Notes under the pieces: generated by a model | Seen by the model: the letters and a program-made list of their open reading frames with translations, nothing else | What the model was told of the DNA's origin: nothing | Database searches by the model: none | Position numbers and translations under genes: made by a program | Part shown: positions 53,387 through 61,455 of the stretch, one piece after another | Layout: each line of letters starts with the position of its first letter | How positions within the stretch are numbered: position 1 is the stretch's first letter | From: JAAYTL01 sp031460505 | GTDB taxonomy: Bacteria; Bacillota; Clostridia; Tissierellales; Tissierellaceae | Assembly: GCA_031460505.1 (NCBI GenBank) | Contig: JAVKTT010000002.1 | Span: 372,001-436,000, forward strand | Length of the DNA: 64,000 bases | Direction: 5' to 3'

Positions 53387-55204
53387 TTAATATGCAAGAG
53401 CTTTATAGTTTCTTCTTGGGTCAGCACCAGCATAGAAGACACCAGCTTCTCTATCTAGATAGATTGCAGCTATACCACCAACTGATGATGAATATTCTCC
53501 AACACCTTTAATTGTGTATCCATATTCTTCTAGAGCTTTGATAGTTGCTTCATCAAAACGTCCATCCTCAATAGTCATAGTAGCTCCAAAACGATCTATA
53601 GCTAAAGCACGTGGAGCATTGATAGCTTGTTGTATATTCATATCAAATAACAATACATTGTTTAGAACTGCAACAATTGCAGGCGGGATTGCTAATGAAC
53701 CAGGAGATCCTATAGCCATTATTGGTTCTCCATCCTTTAAAACTAATGTTGGGCTTATAGTGCTTCGTACACGTTTACCAGGCATTACATAGTCAGGACT
53801 ATCTGATTTTTCAGGGTTATGCTCAAGATTGGATATATGACTGTTGTAGAAGAAACCAGTTCCTGGAACGGCAAATTTACATCCCCAACCTAAACCTAAT
53901 GTATTAGTTGTAGATACGATATTACCATACTCGTCAATAACTGCTATATGACTTGTGTGTTTGCTTTCTTCTCCAGTTGGGTCTAATTTTTCAACTGGTA
54001 GATCCCCTGCAGGTGGTTGTTCAAGAACCTTGTCTGTAGGCATAAGTGCAACTCTTTCTTTCGCATACTCTTTTGATACCATTTGATCAATTGGTAAATT
54101 ATAAAATGCAGGGTCCCCTATAAACGCATAAGAGTCTACTAAACCTAAACGGGTTGCTTCGCCAAATGTAAATAAGTATTCTGGACTATTAAATCCCATT
54201 GATTTAAGGTCATAGTTTTCTAATATATTTAGAGTTTCTAGTAACCAGTCTCCTCCATTTGATGGAGGTGGTACCGTAATAACCTCATAACCATGATATG
54301 TTGTTTTGATTGGTTCACGAATTGCAGTCTCATAGTTTGCCATGTCTTCCATTGTAATAAGACTGCCACCTGCTTGTAATCCTTCAACTATTGTTTTTGC
54401 TAAATCACCTTCATAGAACTCTTCAATTCCACCGTCAGAAATTGCTTGAAGTGAATTTGCTAAATCTTCATTCTTAAACAGATCTCCTTCTGAATAAGGA
54501 ATTCCATCATTTGTATATAATTCAAGTAGATATTCATTTCCAGGTTGTGAGAAGAAATCATAGTTATCAGCTACTGCACCTGCAAGACGTGAATCCATCT
54601 TAAATCCTTCTCTAGCAAGTTTTATTGCTGGTGCCATAACCTCTTCACGGCTCATTGTGCCGTATTTCTCTAAAGCTGTAAGTAATCCATGAACTTGACT
54701 TGGAACTGCTGCATTTTTAGCTGTTGTACCGTCAGTATCTTTATTAAACCAACCAGGTTCAACTGCATTTGGAACAGTTTCCATATACTCAAGAATTATA
54801 TATTCATTTGTATCCTTGAGATAGACATTCATCATTCCACATCCACCGATTCCACTTAAGTTAGGTTCTACTAAACCAATAGCAAAAGCTGTTGCAACAG
54901 CTGCATCTACTGCATTACCCCCTGCTTTTAAAATATCAATACCTATTTGAGATGAGTATTCACTTGAACTTGAAACACCACCATTTTCTCCAATGGCGCC
55001 ATTATCAAACTCATCACCTTCCATTTTGGCAGGTATTTTTGGTTCTTCATGCTCAACTGGTGGTTGCTCAACGATTTGTTGATCTGAGCCATTTGATGGA
55101 TTATCAACTGGTTCATTCGGAGTACAAGCCACTAATGTTGAAAACATCATAACAAATACTAGAAAGAATGCCCAGATTCTTTTCGTGCGTCTGATCTTTA
55201 ACAT
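53387..55204 (-). CDS. ggt: Gamma-glutamyltransferase (CapD/GGT-like), lipoprotein
   Basis: A 605-residue exported lipoprotein (lipobox LVAC) of the gamma-glutamyltranspeptidase family. These enzymes split themselves at a Thr and then hydrolyse or transfer gamma-glutamyl groups. The catalytic Thr is near residue 416 in ESKHTSHIAVID. AIGSPGSLAIPPAIV carries the oxyanion-type GSPG segment, and GGCGMMNVYL and PPPSNGGDWLLETL fit the large subunit. CapD, a GGT relative, cuts PGA capsule and links it to peptidoglycan. With pgsBCW on the same strand downstream, a role in PGA trimming, release or anchoring is likely. AAGGGGGTT precedes the ATG. Confidence 0.9.
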   Translation of the reverse strand: MLKIRRTKRIWAFFLVFVMMFSTLVACTPNEPVDNPSNGSDQQIVEQPPVEHEEPKIPAKMEGDEFDNGAIGENGGVSSSSEYSSQIGIDILKAGGNAVDAAVATAFAIGLVEPNLSGIGGCGMMNVYLKDTNEYIILEYMETVPNAVEPGWFNKDTDGTTAKNAAVPSQVHGLLTALEKYGTMSREEVMAPAIKLAREGFKMDSRLAGAVADNYDFFSQPGNEYLLELYTNDGIPYSEGDLFKNEDLANSLQAISDGGIEEFYEGDLAKTIVEGLQAGGSLITMEDMANYETAIREPIKTTYHGYEVITVPPPSNGGDWLLETLNILENYDLKSMGFNSPEYLFTFGEATRLGLVDSYAFIGDPAFYNLPIDQMVSKEYAKERVALMPTDKVLEQPPAGDLPVEKLDPTGEESKHTSHIAVIDEYGNIVSTTNTLGLGWGCKFAVPGTGFFYNSHISNLEHNPEKSDSPDYVMPGKRVRSTISPTLVLKDGEPIMAIGSPGSLAIPPAIVAVLNNVLLFDMNIQQAINAPRALAIDRFGATMTIEDGRFDEATIKALEEYGYTIKGVGEYSSSVGGIAAIYLDREAGVFYAGADPRRNYKALAY

Positions 55205-55540
55205 AGATTAACCCCCTTAAATTTTACAATGCTATTTATGCACAGAAATACCTCGTAACAACACTTTGTAACATGTCCATTTATTTGCAATCGTTTGCTT
55301 ATGGCATATGTAAAGTGATGTAATGCGATATTTTATAAAGTGCTCTCTTTAATTATATGTTAGCAAAATTACTTTATCTACTTATTCTCATAATTATCTC
55401 AAGGTTTTAACTAATTTGAATTTTTCTCTTATTTATCTCTTGTGTCACAATACATTGAAACATTAGTGATTTTATTCTATCATATTCTAAAAGTTCCTTA
55501 TACCTATTTACTATTTAATTAAATTTAAAAAACACAACAA
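55205..55540. promoter_or_regulatory. Upstream region of the PGA gene run with direct repeats
   Basis: No gene was seen. GTAACA occurs at 55255-55260 and again at 55268-55273 (13-base period), and TGTAA at 55309-55313 and 55319-55323 (10-base period). Such helical-phase repeats could be regulator binding sites ahead of ggt, possibly for the response regulator at the other end of the locus. No clear promoter was assigned. Confidence 0.35.
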
Positions 55541-55570
55541 AAGAGAGCCTAAAATAACTTAGGCTCTCTT
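55541..55570 (-). terminator. Terminator of the ccdA-tlpA operon
   Basis: AAGAGAGCCTAA and TTAGGCTCTCTT form a perfect 12-bp stem with a 6-base loop just beyond the minus-strand stop at 55582. Confidence 0.85.
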
Positions 55571-55581
55571 GAGAACTATTA

Positions 55582-56178
55582 TTACATATCTCTTATAGCA
55601 TTTACAATTTCAATCATCTGATCATAATTCATAGCTCCAGGTATTCTACCCATAAATATTCCTTCTTCATCCACAAAGTATGAATTTGGTAGTCCTTCTA
55701 TCATATATTGAGTTGCAATTTTTCCGTCTGTATCCAACACTACTTCAAAATCCAATCCCTTTTCTTCAATATATTTTCTTGCTGTTTCTTTGTCTTCTTT
55801 AACATTTACTGCTAATACTACTAAATCATCATTTTCATTGCTCAACTTATTTAAATCTGGCATTTCCACGTCACACCAATAACACCAACTTGCCCAAAAG
55901 TTTACTAGTACTATTTTTCCTCTGAAGTCTGATAAACTTACCTCTTCTCCTTCTAAGTTTTCAAGTGTAAAGTCAGGTAATTCTACTCCTATTGCTATAT
56001 CTGATTTGCTTGTATCTACAACTGGATCATCTATGACTGTATCTGGTTTGTCTGTGTCATTATTGTTGATGTTATCAGTGTTATTATTTGTATCATTATT
56101 TGTATTATTATTATTTGTAGTAGCACAACCTGTTACAAATATCGAAACTATAAGTATCATTATTAAAATTTTTTTCAT
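55582..56178 (-). CDS. TlpA/ResA-like thiol-disulfide lipoprotein
   Basis: A 198-residue lipoprotein (lipobox VTGC) with an Asn/Asp/Thr-rich linker (about 22-60), followed by an AhpC/Redoxin thioredoxin fold. LVNFWASWCYWCDVEMP gives a C-Y-W-C redox pair, and GLPNSYFVDEEG carries the cis-Pro region. Such proteins reduce exported thiols using electrons from CcdA, whose gene lies 15 bases upstream on the same strand. GGAGAGAT precedes the ATG. The target proteins are unknown. Confidence 0.9.
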   Translation of the reverse strand: MKKILIMILIVSIFVTGCATTNNNNTNNDTNNNTDNINNNDTDKPDTVIDDPVVDTSKSDIAIGVELPDFTLENLEGEEVSLSDFRGKIVLVNFWASWCYWCDVEMPDLNKLSNENDDLVVLAVNVKEDKETARKYIEEKGLDFEVVLDTDGKIATQYMIEGLPNSYFVDEEGIFMGRIPGAMNYDQMIEIVNAIRDM

Positions 56179-56192
56179 TATATTATCTCTCC

Positions 56193-56894
56193 TTATATAA
56201 ATAGATTGCCTATTAGACCTAACTTACCAAAATATATCAGCAAACCGAAAATAACCATGATAAGTCCACTAATGATTGGTACATATTTTAAAAATCTATC
56301 TGCCTTAGATAAGAACTTTGTAAATACATTTATAGATAATGCTGTGAGTATAAATGGAATGCCCATTCCTATTGAATAGATGAGCAGCAAGAATACTCCT
56401 TTAGAAACTGTATCTACTCCTCCTGCAAACATTAGAATCGCACCTAGTGTAGGTCCAAAACACGGTGTCCATCCTGCTGCAAAAGCCATTCCCATTAATA
56501 TAGAACTTAGTCCACTTGTAATTTTAGGTGCTTTAATTCTTCTTTCTATATTTAGGAATCTTATCTTTAGTATACCCATCATATTTAATCCAAATATTAT
56601 AATAATAATTCCACTTATCTTAGAAAATAAATTTTTATTGTTTATAAATACTTTACCTAAGAAGCTTGCTGATGTACCCATTATCATAAAGATAATTGTA
56701 AAACCTAGTACAAAAAATAAAGTTCTATTTAATGTAAACAATCTTTTTTTACTTAAATCTTCTTCTATATTGATTCCAGTAATGTACATTATGTATGCTG
56801 GGATTAATGGTAGTATACATGGTGAAAAAAATGATATGAATCCAGCTAAAAAGGCTATTGGGATTGATACATCAATTAAATTTACTATATTCAT
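56193..56894 (-). CDS. ccdA: CcdA-type transmembrane electron carrier
   Basis: A 233-residue membrane protein with six helices, matching CcdA/DsbD. The two redox Cys are in FFSPCILPLIPAY (helix 1) and AGWTPCFGPTLGAIL (helix 4), each in the family's Pro-rich surroundings. It moves electrons from cytosolic thioredoxin to the exported TlpA-like protein encoded next. AAGGGAGG precedes the ATG. The pair forms a two-gene operon with a terminator. Confidence 0.92.
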   Translation of the reverse strand: MNIVNLIDVSIPIAFLAGFISFFSPCILPLIPAYIMYITGINIEEDLSKKRLFTLNRTLFFVLGFTIIFMIMGTSASFLGKVFINNKNLFSKISGIIIIIFGLNMMGILKIRFLNIERRIKAPKITSGLSSILMGMAFAAGWTPCFGPTLGAILMFAGGVDTVSKGVFLLLIYSIGMGIPFILTALSINVFTKFLSKADRFLKYVPIISGLIMVIFGLLIYFGKLGLIGNLFI

Positions 56895-57028
56895 TGGTGA
56901 TACCTCCCTTTCACTTTGTTTATTCTATCATAAGATATAGTCTCTTTATACCCCCAATACGTATTTTAATCATATTTTTTTACTTAAAATTTATGCATTA
57001 AAAAAGCAGGGATTTCTCCCCGCCTAAT

Positions 57029-57217
57029 CTATTTTCTCATTAAATCAATTGAACCCAATACTACATGGGCTAACCCAAATCCTAATAGACCTGTCGCTAC
57101 CATTGATTCCATATCCATTTTTCTTATTTTCCTCATTGTCAAATGTGGCGCTCTTGAGTAAATTGCTGCTCCTGTTACTGCTGTTCCTAGTACTGTTGGT
57201 ATCAATCCTTTTTTCAT
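57029..57217 (-). CDS. Small hydrophobic hypothetical protein
   Basis: A 62-residue protein with two hydrophobic segments (about 3-20, TVLGTAVTGAAIY, and 42-58, ATGLLGFGLAHVVLG) around a basic, Met-rich loop (RKIRKMDMES). TAAGGAGG lies 7 bases before the ATG, so it is well translated. It was not recognised as a named family. It stands between the ccdA operon and a spore lipoprotein gene. Confidence 0.6.
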   Translation of the reverse strand: MKKGLIPTVLGTAVTGAAIYSRAPHLTMRKIRKMDMESMVATGLLGFGLAHVVLGSIDLMRK

Positions 57218-57293
57218 TGTCTAACCTCCTTATAATATAGATTCTATATTATATTTTGCACTTAATTGTCCAAATATACTATGAGAAAATTGG

Positions 57294-57704
57294 TTAAAGT
57301 TCAATATTAGCTACATTTTCGCCATTTAGAATTACTTGTACATTGACCTTTTTATCATTATATTTATTCTTTATTTCTTCTGCATACTGCTGGGCTATTT
57401 CTTGGGCTCTATCTTTTGAAACATTGTCTTCTAAAATTATTGCACCTATTGCCCATTCATCACGAATATAAATTTGTCCATCTGATATATCTTCATCATC
57501 TAATAGCCTTTGTGTTAAATCTACATCTTGATCAGGATTTGGTGGTACAACGACTGTACCATTATTACCATTTTGGCCATCTTGAGTGTCTTGACCAGTA
57601 TTATTATCATTTGTGTCATTGTTGTTTTGTGTACACGCAGAAATCAAGCTAATTGAAAGTATTATTATTAAAACAATTAGTATTTTCATTTTTACTTTTT
57701 TCAA
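57294..57704 (-). CDS. YhcN/YlaJ-like sporulation lipoprotein
   Basis: A 136-residue lipoprotein (lipobox ISAC) with an Asn/Asp/Gly-rich linker, then a short domain. The domain contains WAIGAIILEDNVSKDRAQEI, AEEIKNKYNDKKVNVQV and a terminal NVANIEL, as in the YhcN/YlaJ group of spore membrane lipoproteins. The start is a TTG 7-8 bases after AGGAGGTG. That ribosome binding site lies in the 3' arm of a 14-bp inverted repeat (57707-57770), so readthrough mRNA from the amidase gene would have it sequestered. Sporulation timing is expected from the family only. Confidence 0.65.
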   Translation of the reverse strand: MKKVKMKILIVLIIILSISLISACTQNNNDTNDNNTGQDTQDGQNGNNGTVVVPPNPDQDVDLTQRLLDDEDISDGQIYIRDEWAIGAIILEDNVSKDRAQEIAQQYAEEIKNKYNDKKVNVQVILNGENVANIEL

Positions 57705-57706
57705 TT

Positions 57707-57770
57707 AAAAACACCTCCTAGATAAGATTTATTATAACCAAGAATTAGTTATTTAATAGGAGGTGTTTTT
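57707..57770 (-). promoter_or_regulatory. Inverted repeat masking the lipoprotein ribosome binding site
   Basis: A perfect 14-bp repeat (AAAACACCTCCTA and its complement) spans a 36-base loop. On the minus strand the second arm is TAGGAGGTGTTTTT, holding the ribosome binding site of the lipoprotein gene and a T run. It could thus be both the amidase terminator and a translation lock. A TATAAT box at 57731-57736 within the loop could start transcripts that lack the first arm. Confidence 0.6.
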
Positions 57771-57793
57771 TGTAATTTTTATTTTTAAAAATT

Positions 57794-58477
57794 TTATAAT
57801 GACTTTAATTTAATTACCCAATCTGCAACTTTATCTGCTAAAGCCATGGCTTCAGCACGGGTCATATAATCATCATACCTTTTTTCATCTAGTACAATGC
57901 CCTTTATTTTTAGATTGTTATAATATTTTTCACCCCAATGTGGTTTTTCTATTTTACCTAACTCCTTTGCTTCCTGTATCAATGATACTCGATTCAAAGA
58001 AGTTCCAGGACAAGTTTTACCTGCAGTTGGATTGTCCCTATGAAATACTACTGCATCTTCACCATATTTGTCTAAGAAGTATTTTATGAGCTTTAGTATT
58101 TCTTCTTTTTGTCTACCTTGTAGTTTGTCATAACCTAAACTATTATATACTCCAGAATTAGGAGTATCGAAATTCCCTACCATTTCTACTGCTAATGCTC
58201 CTGTATTCCACCCTTTTATACTTGCTGGAGTAGATGCAAATGGTCTTCCAGTAAGCCACTTACCATCAGGAAACAATGTTAAATGTTGACCAATATCTGC
58301 CCAACCCAGCGTAATTGTGTGATAATTTTTCATACCCTGTTGCATGGCTATATGGTTGTCCCCTGTGAAATTTCTATGGGTTGGTTTCCATGTGTGATGC
58401 ACATGAAGCTGCTTAAATTTATAATTATCTAATTCTGTGGTTAATTCATATATATCTAAAAATCTAAAATTGCTCAT
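57794..58477 (-). CDS. N-acetylmuramoyl-L-alanine amidase (PGRP-like)
   Basis: A 227-residue zinc amidase of the Amidase_2/PGRP type that cuts the bond between muramic acid and L-alanine of peptidoglycan. Zinc ligands appear as HVHHTWKP near residue 28, VVFHRDNPTAGKTCPG near 145-160. GALAVEMVGNFD is the conserved central strand. There is no signal peptide, as in prophage or mother-cell amidases. The C-terminal 50 residues resemble half of a small repeat (YDDYMTRAEAMALADKV), similar to an SLH-like motif. The ATG at 58477 follows GGAAGGTG. Confidence 0.85.
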   Translation of the reverse strand: MSNFRFLDIYELTTELDNYKFKQLHVHHTWKPTHRNFTGDNHIAMQQGMKNYHTITLGWADIGQHLTLFPDGKWLTGRPFASTPASIKGWNTGALAVEMVGNFDTPNSGVYNSLGYDKLQGRQKEEILKLIKYFLDKYGEDAVVFHRDNPTAGKTCPGTSLNRVSLIQEAKELGKIEKPHWGEKYYNNLKIKGIVLDEKRYDDYMTRAEAMALADKVADWVIKLKSL

Positions 58478-58608
58478 TGATAGCACACCTTCCTTTTTAT
58501 ATTTTAGTGCTTATATTATTTATATAGATTAAGGTGTGTTTTGGTACTAGTTAAATTATGAAAAAGAGAGATTTTTTAGGTGAGCTTGTCGAGGAATCTT
58601 AGGGTTTA

Positions 58609-58630
58609 AAAAAGAGCCCTTGGGCTCTAA
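58609..58630 (-). terminator. Terminator of the PH-domain gene
   Basis: AGAGCCC-TT-GGGCTCT, followed on the minus strand by TTTTTT, lies about 20 bases after the PH-domain stop. Confidence 0.8.
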
Positions 58631-58646
58631 TTAGCAGGAACTTACA

Positions 58647-59021
58647 TTAAAATAATACATACTTTGCTAACACTGATTGAACTTCATATATATCCAAACT
58701 CTTATTAAACTGCTTTTCGATTAACGTTCCTCCGGATAACCATATCTTTAGTTCTGCATCTAAGTCTAAATGACCTGCTGTCTCAATACTAAAGTGTTGA
58801 ATATTTTTATAAGGAATCGAATGATACTCTTGTTTCTTTCCAGTTACACCTTGTTTATCAACTAAGATTAGTCTCTTATTGGTAAATATAAACATATCTC
58901 TTATAAGACGGTAAGCTCTTTCAATCTTTTCTCCTTCGGCTAATACCTTGCTATATTCATTAGCTACAGAACTAAGATTAACCTCAGAAGCATTGCCCAT
59001 CATTCCATCAAAAATACCCAT
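58647..59021 (-). CDS. Bacterial PH-domain protein
   Basis: A 124-residue cytosolic protein of the bPH_1 type (PF08000). The domain is read from EKIERAYRLIRDMFIFTNKR, LILVDKQGVTGKK, then YHSIPYKNIQHFSIETAG and a final helix. Such proteins are common and single-domain in Firmicutes, with no settled function. AAAGGAGG precedes the ATG. It is monocistronic, bounded by a terminator and by the tRNA-Sec unit. Confidence 0.9.
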   Translation of the reverse strand: MGIFDGMMGNASEVNLSSVANEYSKVLAEGEKIERAYRLIRDMFIFTNKRLILVDKQGVTGKKQEYHSIPYKNIQHFSIETAGHLDLDAELKIWLSGGTLIEKQFNKSLDIYEVQSVLAKYVLF

Positions 59022-59082
59022 AAAAATCCTCCTTTTATATATTCTATATAATGGTCAGTTATTTGCTTAAGTAAACATAACA

Positions 59083-59101
59083 AAAGAGCCCTAAGGCTCT
59101 A
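59083..59101 (-). terminator. Terminator of the tRNA-Sec gene
   Basis: AGAGCC, the loop CTAA and GGCTCT, with TTTT following on the minus strand, lie 10 bases after the tRNA 3' end. Confidence 0.8.
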
Positions 59102-59110
59102 ATTCACGTT

Positions 59111-59207
59111 TGGCGGGAATGTGTGAGAATCGAACTCACCCAAGAGGCTCCTAACCCCTCGCACTGGTTTTGAAGACCAGAGGGCACACCAGCACCCATC
59201 CATCCCC
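59111..59207 (-). tRNA. selC: Selenocysteine tRNA, anticodon UCA
   Basis: A 97-base tRNA with encoded CCA. The acceptor arms are GGGGATG and CATTCCC. The anticodon stem is CTGGT/ACCAG around CTTCAAA, so the anticodon is TCA, which reads UGA. A long extra arm (GCGAGGGGTTAGGAGCCTC region) and the T arm GTGAG-TTCGATT-CTCAC follow. The long acceptor and variable arms, with a UCA anticodon, are specific to tRNA-Sec. selA and selB lie 2.3 kb away on the same strand. Confidence 0.95.
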
Positions 59208-59242
59208 ATATATATAGGGCGTTAAGATACGCCCATAAAGAT

Positions 59243-59271
59243 ATATTACATATTTTTTACATAATTGTCAA
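59243..59271 (-). promoter_or_regulatory. Promoter of tRNA-Sec
   Basis: On the minus strand TTGACA (59271-59266) and TAATAT (59248-59243) are separated by 17 bases. A GGGCGT-ATCTTA-ACGCCC hairpin lies between the promoter and the tRNA 5' end and may guide 5' processing. Confidence 0.75.
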
Positions 59272-59300
59272 ATAACATTTTCCTCTTTGAAGTTTGTTAA

Positions 59301-60008
59301 TTAATGCTCTGCTATATATTTATTTAATTCATCATGGTATACATCAATCCTAGTTTCCTGTGGGTCAGTTGCTTCATTTAAAATAAGATCTACCATATGA
59401 TGTGGAGTTTTATCACCAATTGCCATAGATTTAATACAAGAAACACAATAAACTACAACATCTTGGCAAGGCATTTGAGAAGCACGTTTTTTCTGTAATT
59501 CTGTAACTCTCTCAATTGGAAGTTTTGGATAAAAATTATCACCACAACAAATAGACTTTGTTCCACTATATTTGGACTCTACTATATTTATATTCATTTT
59601 TCGTAAAATACTTCTAACTGCTGCGTGTACTTGAGGCTTTGGCCTATAGGAACAAGAATCTTGTACAGAAACAGTTAATCCAGAGTGGTCTGGTACTGGT
59701 AGATTATCAATACTACTCAAGATTTCCCATAGGGATATAGTTTGTATTCCATCATATAATGACCTATATCTTCTATCACAACCAGCACAATTATTGATTA
59801 TAGTTGAACCTTTAGGTAGTTGTGGATCATGATGGCAACAAATATTATGTAATTGTATCTTTCCTAATCCAAAATATTTATTTAATATCTCCAATATTTT
59901 ATGCTCAGATTCTGGTTTATAAGTACTTAGTGCACAACCAGGGTTAAAGTAACATTTGTTCATATCTATTTCAGATATTTTAATGCTCGGAATTCTAGCT
60001 TTCTCCAT
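59301..60008 (-). CDS. CCG-domain iron-sulfur protein (HdrB/GlpC-like)
   Basis: A 235-residue soluble protein with two CCG domains (PF02754), as in heterodisulfide reductase HdrB and glycolate/lactate oxidase iron-sulfur subunits. Cys clusters are CYFNPGCALS with ICCHHDPQ and NCAGCD, then QDSCSYRP with ICCGDNFYP and YCVSCIKS. Each set could bind a noncubane or ordinary Fe-S cluster. No partner flavoprotein is adjacent. The ATG lies about 9 bases after AAAGGAGGAG and 14 bases inside the end of the Ada-like gene, so it is translated with it. All Cys codons are TGT/TGC; no in-frame TGA was needed. Confidence 0.85.
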   Translation of the reverse strand: MEKARIPSIKISEIDMNKCYFNPGCALSTYKPESEHKILEILNKYFGLGKIQLHNICCHHDPQLPKGSTIINNCAGCDRRYRSLYDGIQTISLWEILSSIDNLPVPDHSGLTVSVQDSCSYRPKPQVHAAVRSILRKMNINIVESKYSGTKSICCGDNFYPKLPIERVTELQKKRASQMPCQDVVVYCVSCIKSMAIGDKTPHHMVDLILNEATDPQETRIDVYHDELNKYIAEH

Positions 60009-60576
60009 TTATTACTGCTCCTCCTTTGATGTTTAGATACTCCTTCCTATATGCTGCAGGAGATAAACCCATATTCTTTTTGAAAAGTCTATAAAAGGTT
60101 GATAATGCGTTAAATCCAACATAATAAGCAATATCTATTATTTCTTTGTTAGTGTTTTTAAGCATTTGTCTTGCCTCTTCTAAACGTAAATTTGTTACAT
60201 ATTCAGATGGTGTTACTCCATATTCTCCTCTAAAAATTTCAATCATTCTACGTTGAGATAGACCTAAAGATTTTAGTTCTTGGTTAATTTTCCATTCCTT
60301 ATGAAAAGAGTTATCCAATATTTGTTTCAACTTTTCTGCAATTTCCTTAATTGGCTCATATTCTAGAAGGTCACTTCTGCACCTTTTACAAGGACGAAAC
60401 CCATTTGTTTTTGCCTCTTTAGCAGTATTAAAAAAACAAACATTTTCACGTTTTGGTATTTTTGATTTACAGGAAGGTCGACAAAAAATTCCTGTAGACT
60501 TAACTGCATAAAAAAAGATTCCATCATATGAATCATCATTTGTACATACCGCGCTCCACATCTCGTCTTCATTCAT
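59995..60576 (-). CDS. Ada-type methyl-accepting AraC regulator (AdaA-like)
   Basis: A 193-residue protein with an N-terminal Ada zinc domain (about 5-75, Cys32, Cys36, Cys63 and Cys66 in GIFCRPSCKSKIP and FRPCKRCRSDL). A C-terminal AraC-type double helix-turn-helix follows (about 85-185, IIDIAYYVGFNALSTFYRLF). In Ada, Cys32 takes methyl groups from DNA phosphotriesters and switches the protein to an activator of alkylation-repair genes. No methyltransferase gene lies next to it here, only the CCG-domain gene that overlaps its end. AAAGGAGG precedes the ATG. Confidence 0.88.
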   Translation of the reverse strand: MNEDEMWSAVCTNDDSYDGIFFYAVKSTGIFCRPSCKSKIPKRENVCFFNTAKEAKTNGFRPCKRCRSDLLEYEPIKEIAEKLKQILDNSFHKEWKINQELKSLGLSQRRMIEIFRGEYGVTPSEYVTNLRLEEARQMLKNTNKEIIDIAYYVGFNALSTFYRLFKKNMGLSPAAYRKEYLNIKGGAVINGES

Positions 60577-60743
60577 TTTTTTGCCTCCTTTAGAGTTTTG
60601 ATGTATCAGGTGGTATTTTCTAAATTATACCATGAGGTTAGAGCATTTTTCTTCTCAATTTTGTGTATTCAATTTATCTATTAAATTATTATTAATTTAA
60701 AAAAATCCTACAGGTACATTTAACCCATAGGATATATAAATCA

Positions 60744-61433
60744 TTATTGTACTATAAAGAAATATCCAACTCCCCATTTAGTTGCAATGTATTGATTGTC
60801 AGTGTTGCTTTTCTCTATTTTTTCTCTAATTCTTCTAATATGAACATCTACAGTTCTCAAATCACCAAAGTATTCATATCCCCAGATCTGCTTTAATAGC
60901 TCTTCTCTTGTAAATACTTTACCTGGATTTGTAGATAATACATAAAACAAATCGAACTCTTTTCCTGTAAGATTCAAGTCATTATCATGATATAGTATTC
61001 TTCTTCTAATTGCATCTATGGTAAATTCACCATAATGTATAAGATAATTATCTTCATCCGTCGATTTGTAGCTCATTCTTCTAAATAATGAATTTATCCT
61101 AGCCTTTAATTCTAATATATTGAATGGTTTTACTAAATAATCATCTGCACCGTATTCAAATGCTAGTATCTTATTTATATCATTATTGTTTTGTGAAATT
61201 ACTATCAGTGGAATTGTTGAAATCTCTCTTATTGATTTACATACATCTACTCCTTGAATGCCTGGAGTCTCAGGTTCTATTAATACTAATTTATAATTAT
61301 TGCTTTCTATTTTTTCTTTTAAGCTTTTCCCATTTTTTATAATCTCTATATTAAATCTATCTTTTTGCAGAGTATATCTTATGCTTTCTGCAAAAGTCTT
61401 GTCATCATCGACAATTAAAACATTGTCATTCAT
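60744..61433 (-). CDS. OmpR-type response regulator with Glu at the phosphoacceptor site
   Basis: A 229-residue regulator with a receiver domain (about 3-115) and an OmpR/PhoB winged helix (about 130-228, LTGKEFDLFYVLSTNPGKVF and RTVDVHIRRIREKIE). The usual phosphoacceptor reads LVLIEPETPG, so the expected Asp is Glu53, which in other regulators can mimic the phosphorylated state. The acidic pocket Asp9-Asp11 and Lys in DYLVKPF remain. There is no adjacent kinase. GAGGTGAGGG precedes the ATG. It follows selB by 22 bases, so it may be transcribed with it. Confidence 0.87.
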   Translation of the reverse strand: MNDNVLIVDDDKTFAESIRYTLQKDRFNIEIIKNGKSLKEKIESNNYKLVLIEPETPGIQGVDVCKSIREISTIPLIVISQNNNDINKILAFEYGADDYLVKPFNILELKARINSLFRRMSYKSTDEDNYLIHYGEFTIDAIRRRILYHDNDLNLTGKEFDLFYVLSTNPGKVFTREELLKQIWGYEYFGDLRTVDVHIRRIREKIEKSNTDNQYIATKWGVGYFFIVQ

Positions 61434-61455
61434 TCCCTCACCTCATAATTTTGCT

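Noticed and set aside
59301..60008. Possible selenoprotein because of a CCG domain next to tRNA-Sec
   Set aside because: All metal-binding Cys codons are ordinary TGT or TGC, the frame is full length without TGA, and no SECIS-like hairpin was needed to explain it.
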